From contig NZ_BMPY01000008.1 of assembly GCF_014647835.1 (NCBI RefSeq), forward strand, positions 177,096-241,095: 64,000 bases of DNA. Reading direction: 5' to 3'. A program made the position numbers and the translations under genes. This document shows positions 42,677 to 50,388 of the stretch, one piece after another. The notes beneath the pieces are model-generated. The model saw nothing but the letters and a program-made list of their open reading frames with translations, did not search any database and was not told the origin of the DNA. Origin of the DNA: Microbispora rosea subsp. aerata. GTDB lineage: Bacteria > Actinomycetota > Actinomycetes > Streptosporangiales > Streptosporangiaceae. Position 1 is the stretch's first letter; each line of letters begins with the position of its first letter.

Positions 42677-45399
42677 CTGATGTGCTCCTCGATGGTGTCG
42701 GTCGGTTGATCGACGATCCACGGTCGTACCGAGACGTCGTCGGAGACGATGCGGGCGGGGTGGAACCCGTGGCGGGCGGCGAGGTCCCGGGCGGCGAGGA
42801 CGCCCGCCACGGTGAGGCCGCCATAGGACGGGCTCGGCGTCTCGGGCTCGAGGCCGAGCAGGATCGTTTCGGCCATGCAGGAGTACACGATTCCCGGCGG
42901 CAGCAAGATCCCGGGGAACCGGGGCGTCTGCCCGGCGGGAAGCCGGATCCGGCCGCCGGATATCAGGGTGACGTTCTTCAGGTTCTCCACCGCCGGGTCC
43001 ACGTCGCCGGGGACGGCGAGGTCGCAGACGACGACCTTCCGGTCGTGGGCGAGGTGGTTCGGCATGATCACCGGGTCGGCCGCGTTGGTGGCGCTGACCA
43101 CGATCGGGCAGTCCCGGAGCACCTCGAGGTCCTCGGCGATCGAGACGTCCGTCAGATGGCCGAGCCGGTCGGCGACCGTCTTGAGGCGCCGCCCGGAGCC
43201 GGGCCGGCCGACCAGCACCAGCGACTCGCAGTGCGGGGCGACGAGCTCGGCCATCACCGCGCCGATGTTGCCGATGCCGCCGACGAGACCGACGCGGCGT
43301 TCGCCGGGGCCCGACTCGGCGAGCTGCTGCCGCAGCAGGTCGTAGGCGCAGGCGGCGGTCAGCGAGTTGCCCGAGGTCACCTTCACGTCGTCCTCGACCA
43401 CGTCTCGTGCGGCGTTGGTGACGATCGAGGTGTGACCGCCGAGGCCGATGGTCCCGGCGCCGAGCGACACGCCCAGGTCGACCGCGTCGAGCACGGTGCG
43501 GCGCAGCCACGCCCCGTGGCCTCCCCGCAGCGCGGCCACGGCCTGGGCGGCGGTGAAGGGCGCCGCCACCACGATGACCTCGACCTCTCCCCGCTCGGCG
43601 GTGATCCGCTGCCGGTCGACCTCGAAGGGCTCCAGCTCGCCCCACATCCGGTCGAGCGCCGCCTCGCACTGCTCGTCCGACCACTGCGCCAGCTCCGGCG
43701 CGAACGACGCCACCTTCGAGGGGATGTCGATGTTGGCGAGGAACGCGACGCGGGGGATCTCCGTACGCTTCGGGACGCGCACCGGCCGGTCGCGACGGGG
43801 CAGCGGGACGTGCTGCCGGGGCCGCCACTCGCCGGCCACCGGTACGGTCAGGTGGTTGAGCAGCGTCGCGTAGTCGCCCTTGGACAGCAGGCTGGCGACG
43901 TCCTCGAACGCGGCGGCGATGCGGTCCACGTCCGCCGGCTCGAGCAGCGCGGACGGCTGGATGCGGACGGTCGTGGGGGCGGACAGGGTGGGCATGACCC
44001 TGATCTGGTGGGCGTGCAGCAGGCGGCCCGCGATCAGGAAGCCGAGCGACTCGGAGTCGAACACCTCGCGCAGCAGGCTCGACTCGGGCTGCGGCAGGGC
44101 GAACTCGACGCCCAGGAGCAGCCCGCGTCCGCGCACCTCGACGATGGCGTCGGGCCACCGCTCGGCTATCTCCACGAGCCTGGTGCGCAGCAGCGTGCCG
44201 ATCTCGACGATGCGCTCGCGATAGGAGAGGGCGAGGTCCAGCGCGGCCGTCGCGATCCGGGACGAGAAGTCGTCGTCGGCGAAGGTGGAGGTGTGGTGGC
44301 GGCCGAACTCCGCCACGTACCGGTTCTCGGCGACCAGCAGCGCCGAGATCTTGGCGAGCCCGCCGCCGAGGGACTTGGAGAACAGGTAGTAGTCCGCGAC
44401 CACGCCGGAGCTCTCGGAGGCGAGGAAGGTGCCGGTGCGCCCCATGCCGCACTGGATCTCGTCGAACACCAGGGCCGCGTCGTGCCGGTCGGCCAGCTCG
44501 CGCAGCGCGGCGAGGGTCTCGGCGGGGACCTCGTGCACCCCGGCCTCGCCCTGGATGGGCTCGACGAAGCAGGCCGCCACCGGCGAGATGTAGCGGATGG
44601 CGGAGTGCGGCGCCCCGTCGGCGCCGACGGTGACCGTGTAGATCGGGACGCGTTCGGGGTCGAGGGCGTGCACCACCTCCTGCGGCGTCCAGTCGTACAG
44701 CCGCCGGTGCCGGGGGCCCGGCACGTGCAGGTCCTCGGGCACGTTGGCGCCGTGCGTCAGCGTGCCGGCGCTGGTCGTCTTGCCGTGGAAGGCGTTGCGC
44801 AGCGACACGAAGACGGGGTCCGCGCGCCGCATCTCCTCGATCAGGTCGAGCGCCTCGGTCAGCAGCTCGGCGGGGGTGCGGCCGGCCCCGGGCCCGTCGG
44901 CGCAGGGGACGTCCGCGACGCCGTCTCGCCGCACCCTCCGCAGGGACAGCTCGATTTCCTCCTGCAGGGCGGCCAGCCGCCGCCGGTGCTCGACCGTCGC
45001 GTGCTTCACCGCGCCCTCGACCGCGTCCGCGCCGGTGCTGCCGAGGGTGACGACGTAGCTCGAACCGGTCGTGGCCCCGACGATCTCCGACAGCCGCCGG
45101 GCCAGCTCGGCCGCCCCGGAGCGGACGCTGGCCTGCGCGTTGAAGGGGATGCGCTCGTCGAAACAGCGCCGCGCCACCTCGAGCAGGGCCGGGTGGTTGT
45201 GCCCGAACAGCGACGAACCCGCGCCGCCGATCAGGTCGAGCACCCGGTCGCCGGTCTCGGAGCCGTCCGCCCCGGCCGGGGGCTCCAGGGTCAGGTAGTC
45301 GCCCTGACCGGCTCGATAGGCCACGTCCAGGTTGAGCGAGCGGAAGAGCCGGCCGAGCTCGGGCCGGGTGTATCGGGCGAAATCAGCGACGGCGTTCAT
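42673..45399 (-). CDS. Bifunctional class III aminotransferase / acyl-ACP reductase-like fusion
   Basis: 908 aa. Residues 1-500 form a class III PLP aminotransferase: GGAGSSLFGHNHPALLE, SLRNAFHGKTTSAG, FVEPIQGEAGV, VFDEIQCGMGRTG, and the PLP lysine region FSKSLGGGLAK. Residues 540-900 resemble the cyanobacterial long-chain acyl-ACP reductase (AAR): GLGGHTSIVTNAAR, VKVTSGNSLTAACAYD and a Rossmann loop VGLVGGIGNIGAVMAEL. One polypeptide could thus reduce acyl-ACP to the aldehyde and transaminate it to a primary alkylamine without releasing the aldehyde. It overlaps the ACP gene upstream and the FAAL downstream, so all three are co-translated. Confidence 0.88.
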   Translation of the reverse strand: MNAVADFARYTRPELGRLFRSLNLDVAYRAGQGDYLTLEPPAGADGSETGDRVLDLIGGAGSSLFGHNHPALLEVARRCFDERIPFNAQASVRSGAAELARRLSEIVGATTGSSYVVTLGSTGADAVEGAVKHATVEHRRRLAALQEEIELSLRRVRRDGVADVPCADGPGAGRTPAELLTEALDLIEEMRRADPVFVSLRNAFHGKTTSAGTLTHGANVPEDLHVPGPRHRRLYDWTPQEVVHALDPERVPIYTVTVGADGAPHSAIRYISPVAACFVEPIQGEAGVHEVPAETLAALRELADRHDAALVFDEIQCGMGRTGTFLASESSGVVADYYLFSKSLGGGLAKISALLVAENRYVAEFGRHHTSTFADDDFSSRIATAALDLALSYRERIVEIGTLLRTRLVEIAERWPDAIVEVRGRGLLLGVEFALPQPESSLLREVFDSESLGFLIAGRLLHAHQIRVMPTLSAPTTVRIQPSALLEPADVDRIAAAFEDVASLLSKGDYATLLNHLTVPVAGEWRPRQHVPLPRRDRPVRVPKRTEIPRVAFLANIDIPSKVASFAPELAQWSDEQCEAALDRMWGELEPFEVDRQRITAERGEVEVIVVAAPFTAAQAVAALRGGHGAWLRRTVLDAVDLGVSLGAGTIGLGGHTSIVTNAARDVVEDDVKVTSGNSLTAACAYDLLRQQLAESGPGERRVGLVGGIGNIGAVMAELVAPHCESLVLVGRPGSGRRLKTVADRLGHLTDVSIAEDLEVLRDCPIVVSATNAADPVIMPNHLAHDRKVVVCDLAVPGDVDPAVENLKNVTLISGGRIRLPAGQTPRFPGILLPPGIVYSCMAETILLGLEPETPSPSYGGLTVAGVLAARDLAARHGFHPARIVSDDVSVRPWIVDQPTDTIEEHIR

Positions 45400-45656
45400 G
45401 CGTCACCGTTTTCCTGTCCGACCGGCACCGCAAGCAGTTCGTTGACCGTCGCGACGACGTCGCGCAGCGTCAGCATGGAGGCCGCCTGCTCGTCGGAGAT
45501 GTGCACGTCGAACAGGGATTCCATCTCGACGACCAGCTCGATGGCCCGGACCGAGTCGAGGCCGTAGTCCACGAGCGGAGCGTCGGGATCGAGCGCGGGG
45601 ACCTGTAGTCGGCGGCAGAACAGCTCGTCGACGACTTTGAAAACATCGCGATCCAT
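45396..45656 (-). CDS. Acyl carrier protein 1 (FAAL partner)
   Basis: 86 aa; ATG after GGGGAAAGGAA. It has the carrier signature VDYGLDSVRAIELVVEMES with phosphopantetheine Ser in GLDS, and LFDVHISDEQAASMLTLRDVV after it. Its stop overlaps the start of the aminotransferase-reductase fusion. It is the likely acceptor for the FAAL-activated fatty acid and donor to the reductase. Confidence 0.92.
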   Translation of the reverse strand: MDRDVFKVVDELFCRRLQVPALDPDAPLVDYGLDSVRAIELVVEMESLFDVHISDEQAASMLTLRDVVATVNELLAVPVGQENGDA

Positions 45657-45724
45657 TGCGTTCCTTTCCCCCCGGTTCTGGCCTGGGCGAATACGAACTC
45701 ACACCGACACGGCGGATCGCGGGT

Positions 45725-46291
45725 TCACCGCCGTATCGCCAGGGCAAGCGACAGGCCCGCCTCCGAGCGAACCCACACCGGGACCCGTTCGCCGCCGTAT
45801 GACGCGATCAACATGTCGTCGGACTGGCTGAGCTCGATCTGCCAGAACAGAAACTCGCCCAGCGTTCCGATTCCGTTCAGGGCCTTGAAGGCCGCTTCCT
45901 TGGCGGAGAACAGCTCACGCGGGGTGTACCGCCCGGCCGGCGGGAGCAGCGTGCGCCGCTCCCGCTCGCGCAGGACGAACTCGCTCACGCGAGGGCTGAT
46001 AACCGCGTTCTCGATGTCGATGCCGACCGCCTCGGCGCCGGGGACCACCGCCGCTACCGCGAGACGCTCCGTGTGGGAGATCGACCCGGCGAATCCTCGT
46101 GGGAACCGCGGCCGGCCGTCGGGATCGCGGGACACGTTCCGCTCGGCGGACCCGGCCGCCGCCAGCGCCGCCTTCGCCGCCTCGCTGCCGGCCGCGGACT
46201 GCTGGTGTCGTCCGTACGGCCGGCGCACCGGGCGCCACTCGATCCATGCGCCCTCCGCGAGCTCGGCGGGGACGTCCAGCCCGAGAGCCAT
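45725..46291 (-). CDS. 4'-phosphopantetheinyl transferase (Sfp type)
   Basis: 188 aa; ATG at 46291, 10 bases after the ACP stop at 46302. Sfp-type motifs: GSISHTERLAVAAVV, GIDIEN, and FSAKEAAFKAL (the Mg-binding WxxKEA-like motif with Phe-Ser instead of Trp). It is somewhat shorter than Sfp and of the EntD/NpgA-like compact type. It converts apo carrier proteins to holo form with CoA. In this window the clients would be three small carrier proteins plus five NRPS carrier domains. Confidence 0.93.
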   Translation of the reverse strand: MALGLDVPAELAEGAWIEWRPVRRPYGRHQQSAAGSEAAKAALAAAGSAERNVSRDPDGRPRFPRGFAGSISHTERLAVAAVVPGAEAVGIDIENAVISPRVSEFVLRERERRTLLPPAGRYTPRELFSAKEAAFKALNGIGTLGEFLFWQIELSQSDDMLIASYGGERVPVWVRSEAGLSLALAIRR

Positions 46292-46301
46292 GCCGTGGCC
46301 C

Positions 46302-46553
46302 TCAGTTGCGCAACGCCACGACGTAACCCGCCAGCGAGTCGATCGAGCGCAGCACCTCGGGCTCGACGTCGTCTTGCCATTCGAAGCCGAACGCGTCCTC
46401 CATCGCCACCAGCAGGCCGACCAGCGCGTGGGAGGACAGCCCGGCCGTGCGCAGCGACTCGGTGTCCGACACCCTGCTGACGAACTGGTCGTTGCCGAGC
46501 AGCTCGACCAGCAGGGAACGGATGCGCTGCCGTGCTTCAGCCGTATCAGGCAT
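46302..46553 (-). CDS. Acyl carrier protein 2
   Basis: 83 aa. Carrier fold with the attachment Ser in GLSSHALVGLLVAMEDAFGFEW. The Asp that normally precedes the Ser is replaced by Ser (GLSS), which is less common but tolerated. It overlaps the end of the upstream hydrolase gene by 8 bases. It may serve the second FAAL (55098) or hold an intermediate during N-oxidation. Confidence 0.88.
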   Translation of the reverse strand: MPDTAEARQRIRSLLVELLGNDQFVSRVSDTESLRTAGLSSHALVGLLVAMEDAFGFEWQDDVEPEVLRSIDSLAGYVVALRN

Positions 46554-47415
46554 GGGCCGCCGATTCCGCTTCCTGGATGAACTTGTGGATGAGCTCCTGG
46601 AAGTACTCGGGGTCGTCGAAGAACGGCACGTGGCCGGCCTTCGGCATGATCTCGCAGCGGCCGTTCGGGAACAGCGCGGCGAGCTCCTTGCCCCCCGTCG
46701 GGCTCAGCAGGTTGTCGTCGTCGCCGAGGATGACCAGCGTCGGCGCCTGGATGTGGGCCAGGAGCTCGGGGCTGGTGTCGCCCTGCAGGGCGAGGGTGAG
46801 GCCGTTGCGCAGGTCCTCGGCGGTGGTGATCGACAGGAAGCTCTCGCGCAGGCCCAGGAAGCCGGCCGAGCCGAGCGCCTCGTTCATCTCCATGCTGATG
46901 ACCTCGGGATAGATGTGGCCGTACAGACCCGCCATCCCGTGGTCCTCCAGCGTCCTCAGCCAGGCCCGCTGGATCTGCCTGTGGCGCCGCATGCCGCGGG
47001 GGCCGAGGACCGGGCCCGCCAGCACCAGGCCCCTGACGCGGCTCGGGTACCGCAGCGCCACGTCCCTGGCGAGCGCGGTGGACACCGACGTGCCGACCAG
47101 GTAGGTCGACTCGATCTCCAGCGCGTCGAGCAGCCCGATCACGTCGGCGGCGTGCTCCTCCCAGGTGGGCTCCTCGTCGTGGTGCGAGGAGGCGCCGTGG
47201 TTGCACATGTCGTAGCTCACGACGCGGTAGTTGCGGGCGAGCTCCTCGGTGAACACCCGCCACGACGGGGCGCTGATGAAGAAGTTGTTGAGCAGCGTGA
47301 TCGCGGTGCCCTCGCCGCGGGACTCGTAGTAGAGCTCGACGCCGTCCCTGGTGGGGATCCGCGGGGTGTCGAGGTAGTTCAGTTCGAGCCGATGCAACGC
47401 TTCGTAGTTCGGCAT
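46546..47415 (-). CDS. Alpha/beta hydrolase
   Basis: 289 aa. Alpha/beta-hydrolase fold: GVELYYESRGEGTAITLLNN (positions 25-44 approx.), VVSYDMCNHGAS, nucleophile region LVGTSVSTALARDVALRYP, Asp in VILGDDDNLLSP, and catalytic His in MPKAGHVPFFDDPE. The elbow is G-T-S-V-S, so the last Gly is replaced by Ser. It is of the 3-oxoadipate enol-lactonase/haloperoxidase-like group. Within this operon it could release or transfer an acyl group from a carrier. Substrate unknown. Confidence 0.82.
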   Translation of the reverse strand: MPNYEALHRLELNYLDTPRIPTRDGVELYYESRGEGTAITLLNNFFISAPSWRVFTEELARNYRVVSYDMCNHGASSHHDEEPTWEEHAADVIGLLDALEIESTYLVGTSVSTALARDVALRYPSRVRGLVLAGPVLGPRGMRRHRQIQRAWLRTLEDHGMAGLYGHIYPEVISMEMNEALGSAGFLGLRESFLSITTAEDLRNGLTLALQGDTSPELLAHIQAPTLVILGDDDNLLSPTGGKELAALFPNGRCEIMPKAGHVPFFDDPEYFQELIHKFIQEAESAAHA

Positions 47416-47420
47416 CCGTT

Positions 47421-48407
47421 CTATCCCTTCTTCGTTTTGGCGACTTCGGCGGCGCCCGGGAGGACGGGCGCGAACTCCGCGACGATGTGCGCCGCCGAGG
47501 CCTCGGTGGAGATGGCGTCGCAGGACAGGCCGCAGTACATGGCCATCTCCTCGATCCGGCCGCTGGTCGCATCGGTCGGCACCGCGGCGCTGAACCTCGG
47601 CACCAGGTACGTCTTGCCTTCGACCGTCGTGCGCCCGATGAAGTTCTTGGGCTGCTTCGGGTCCCGGGTGACGTCCGTCGCCAGCACGCGATGCCGCCGG
47701 CCCGGCCACCCGATCTCGTACACGTCGGAGATCACCGTGTCGGTCCCGGTGGCGGCGGTCACCGCCGACTTGAAGTACGGGTGGGCCCGCGACTCGTGCG
47801 CGACGACGAAGGCGGTGCCGAGCAGCACGCCGTCGGCTCCGGCCGCGATCGCCAGGCGGGCGTCGTCGGGCGAGCCGATCCCGCCCGCCGCGACGATGCA
47901 GGCGTCGGGCAGGCGGTCGCGCAGCGCGGTCACCAGCTCGTCACGGGTCGAGTGGCCGAGGAGATGGCCGCCCGCCTCGATGCCCTGAGCGACGACCACC
48001 GCGCCCCGCTCGGCCGCGCGCACACCGTCGGCCACGGTGCCGACCTGGACCACGAGATGGCGGCCCGCCGCGGCGACCCGGTCGAACACCTCGTCTTCGG
48101 GCATCCCGAACAGCGACACGTACACCGACCGCGGCGTCTCGTCGAGCACCTGCGCGATCTGCCGGTCGAGCTCCTCGGGCCCGACCACCTCGGGGATCAG
48201 GTTCACGCCGACGGGCCGATCGGTCCCCTCGGTCAGCCGGCGGAGCATGGCCGACAGCGCCTCGCCGGCCAGCTTGTAGCCGCCGACACAGCCGGCCGCG
48301 CCGGCGTTGGACACCGCGCACGCCAGCTCCGCACCCGCGACACCGCCCATGCCCGACTGCAGGAGGCTCACCTCGACGCCGAGCACGGCTGCCACCGAGG
48401 AACGCAT
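47421..48407 (-). CDS. Nitronate monooxygenase-like FMN protein (NPD family)
   Basis: 328 aa; ATG overlaps the stop of the upstream gene. A TIM-barrel FMN enzyme of the 2-nitropropane dioxygenase/FabK family: LLQSGMGGVAGAELACAVSNAGAAG, GVNLIPE, VVVAQGIEAGGHLLGH with the family's catalytic His region, VAAGGIGSPDDARLAIAAGADGVLLGTAF. The family oxidises alkyl nitronates or acts as enoyl-ACP reductase II. Next to an AurF-type N-oxygenase the nitronate function is attractive, but a redox role on a carrier-bound intermediate is equally possible. Confidence 0.85.
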   Translation of the reverse strand: MRSSVAAVLGVEVSLLQSGMGGVAGAELACAVSNAGAAGCVGGYKLAGEALSAMLRRLTEGTDRPVGVNLIPEVVGPEELDRQIAQVLDETPRSVYVSLFGMPEDEVFDRVAAAGRHLVVQVGTVADGVRAAERGAVVVAQGIEAGGHLLGHSTRDELVTALRDRLPDACIVAAGGIGSPDDARLAIAAGADGVLLGTAFVVAHESRAHPYFKSAVTAATGTDTVISDVYEIGWPGRRHRVLATDVTRDPKQPKNFIGRTTVEGKTYLVPRFSAAVPTDATSGRIEEMAMYCGLSCDAISTEASAAHIVAEFAPVLPGAAEVAKTKKG

Positions 48408-49234
48408 CAGCCCAGACTTTCGACCGCGGCCAGCGCGGCCTCGGCGCTGCCGAACCGATCCGTCAGGGTGTGCACCCACCGCTCCAGCCCGAAGGCGAGG
48501 CAGGAGGTGTGCGCCGTGTCGTCGCCGACCTGGATGTTGCACCGCTCGCCGAAGAAGTTCCGGTGGTAGTTGACCGAGCCGATCGCCAGGCCGTTGACGA
48601 CGAACTCCTCCTTCACCGGGAACAGCCGCTGCATCTTCGCCTTGCTGCTGTTCTTGTCGAAGAACGGGTCGGTGGCGACGTTGAGCTGGACGTCCAGCTT
48701 GAGCTCCGCGCACAGGGCCTTCACGGCGTCCTTGGCGCGGAGCAGGTGCTGCTTGGCACGCTCCTCGGGCCCGATGCAGACGATCTCCCGCATGGTGAAC
48801 CCGAGCAGGCGCTGAAGCCCCTCGTAGCGCTCCTCGTTGCGGAAGCACGTGGCGACCGTGGTCCGCATCGTGCCCTCGCCGGGCAGCGTCGCACCGGCGA
48901 GATCCACGTAGATCGCGTAGCACGCCGCGGAGGGCAGCGCGAACGCGGTCGGCTCCATCACCTCGGTCGGCATCCGGTCCACCGGCCGGGACGCCTCGGA
49001 CAGCGTCGTCTTGAGGCGCTGCGGATCGAGCCGGGTGGCGGCGAGACCCAGGTGCGGGAAGTTGTCGTAGTAGTCGAACAGATCGAGGTCCCGGCACCGG
49101 ATCAGGTGCGGGTACCGGAACTCGGGGACGTCCCAGCCGTCGGCCAGGCGCAGGAACACCGCGTCGATCGCGCGCAGCAGACGAAGCTGGCTGCCGTCGA
49201 GAACGCTCAACCCGTTGTCGGTTGCTGTGGTCAT
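48407..49234 (-). CDS. Amino acid:[carrier protein] ligase (class II aaRS-like)
   Basis: 275 aa. A class II aminoacyl-tRNA-synthetase catalytic core without a tRNA-binding arm: motif 2 CFRNEERYEGLQRLLGFTMREIVCIG, a zinc-ligand-like Cys there and another near HTSCLAFGLERW, and motif 3 LAFGLERW. This matches the stand-alone seryl-tRNA-synthetase relatives that load small amino acids such as Gly or Ala on a dedicated carrier protein instead of tRNA. The gene directly upstream (49231-49476) encodes a small carrier protein and the two overlap (ATGA), the arrangement known for that family. The amino acid is not predictable here. Confidence 0.88.
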   Translation of the reverse strand: MTTATDNGLSVLDGSQLRLLRAIDAVFLRLADGWDVPEFRYPHLIRCRDLDLFDYYDNFPHLGLAATRLDPQRLKTTLSEASRPVDRMPTEVMEPTAFALPSAACYAIYVDLAGATLPGEGTMRTTVATCFRNEERYEGLQRLLGFTMREIVCIGPEERAKQHLLRAKDAVKALCAELKLDVQLNVATDPFFDKNSSKAKMQRLFPVKEEFVVNGLAIGSVNYHRNFFGERCNIQVGDDTAHTSCLAFGLERWVHTLTDRFGSAEAALAAVESLG

Positions 49235-49476
49235 AATGATGCCTTCTGCGAGAAGAATCGCGCTTGGATCGCGGCGAGGGTGCGGAAGTCGTCCAGGTCG
49301 AGCGCCTCCGGGTCGATCGGCTCGCCGGTCAGCTCCTCCAGCAGGAAGATGAACTCGACGAAGGCGAGCGAGTTGATCGCCCGGCTGTCGATCAGATCCA
49401 GGTCGTCCGGCACCTCGCCGAGCTTGGGGTTGCGCTCGATGATGAAGTCGCGCACCGCCTGTATCGGGTCGCTCAT
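49231..49476 (-). CDS. Aminoacyl carrier protein
   Basis: 81 aa; the ATG at 49476 overlaps the AurF gene stop and its own stop overlaps the ligase start. It has a carrier fold with INSLAFVEFIFLLEELTGEPIDP around the attachment Ser (Asn-Ser in place of Asp-Ser), a variation seen in carriers paired with aaRS-like ligases. It would hold the amino acid donated by the ligase at 48407, for transfer or oxidation by neighbouring enzymes. Confidence 0.88.
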   Translation of the reverse strand: MSDPIQAVRDFIIERNPKLGEVPDDLDLIDSRAINSLAFVEFIFLLEELTGEPIDPEALDLDDFRTLAAIQARFFSQKASL

Positions 49477-50357
49477 CGCCTGATCACTTCCCTGCCGGCG
49501 CCGACCTTGGACAGGAACGAACGGGTCCGCTTCAGGATCTTGTCGTGCGCCTCGATGCGGGCGGGGTGCTCCAGCGCGCGCCGCCGCAGCGCCAGCGCGT
49601 CCGGGATGCCGGCGTCGCGGTAGGCGGCGGGGTTGTAGAGGGTGCCGATGCTGTACTGCAGGTAGTTCTCGAGGTACTCGGCGATCAGCGGCACCTCGTC
49701 CGGGTCGCGCTTCATCACCTGGCCGAGCAGGTTCTGGAAGATCATGCGGCCGAAGGCGACGTGCCGGCTCTCGTCCTGGTGGTGCACCCGGTTGATCTCG
49801 CGGGCGATCGGCGGCAGCGTCTGGTCGGTCGCCATGTACGAGTTGTAGTAGTCGACGATCTCCTCGAAGATCAGGATGCGCGCGAAGACGATCATCTCGC
49901 GGGCCACCGGCGACAGGTGGTCGGCCGAGGCGACCTTCAGCGTCGGCTGCGCGGGGTACAGCTTGCCGCCGTAGCGCAGGCAGAACTGCGCGAAGAACCA
50001 CATGTGCTCGTTTTCCTCACCGATGAAGTGGTGCAGGAACTCCGAGACGTGGGCGTACGTCTTCTCGTGGATGCGCATCACGACTTCGCTCATCAGCTCG
50101 CGAATGCCGTGGATGTTCAGGCTGAAGAAGTTGACGGCCTCCCACCTGGTCAGCGCGATCTGCTGCTCGCGCGTCAGCTCGTCCCACATCGGGGTGCCGG
50201 CCAGCGTGGTCAGGTTCTCGCTCATCCACGGCTTGTCGGGCTCGATCGAGTCGGGCCAGTCGAACATCGTGTACGGGTTGTAGTAACCCGACTCGGCCAT
50301 CTGCTCCAGCCGGTTCAGATCCAGCACAATCGGTTCGATCTCGCGTACAGCAGCCAT
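49473..50357 (-). CDS. AurF-type diiron N-oxygenase
   Basis: 294 aa; ATG after GGAGAAGAGG. The diiron-ligand pattern of AurF is complete: E73, E115-x2-H118, E165/E166, and H192-x3-E196-x2-H199 (in HHQDESRH). AurF-family enzymes oxidise amines to hydroxylamine, nitroso or nitro. MgoC/HamC-type relatives act in diazeniumdiolate formation, AzoC in azoxy formation. No aryl amine pathway is evident in this operon, so the substrate is more likely the alkylamine from the fusion at 42673 or the carrier-bound amino acid from 48407. It is cytosolic and needs an electron donor not seen nearby. Confidence 0.92.
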   Translation of the reverse strand: MAAVREIEPIVLDLNRLEQMAESGYYNPYTMFDWPDSIEPDKPWMSENLTTLAGTPMWDELTREQQIALTRWEAVNFFSLNIHGIRELMSEVVMRIHEKTYAHVSEFLHHFIGEENEHMWFFAQFCLRYGGKLYPAQPTLKVASADHLSPVAREMIVFARILIFEEIVDYYNSYMATDQTLPPIAREINRVHHQDESRHVAFGRMIFQNLLGQVMKRDPDEVPLIAEYLENYLQYSIGTLYNPAAYRDAGIPDALALRRRALEHPARIEAHDKILKRTRSFLSKVGAGREVIRR

Positions 50358-50388
50358 TTTCCTCTTCTCCGTGAAGTGGCTCGAAGAT

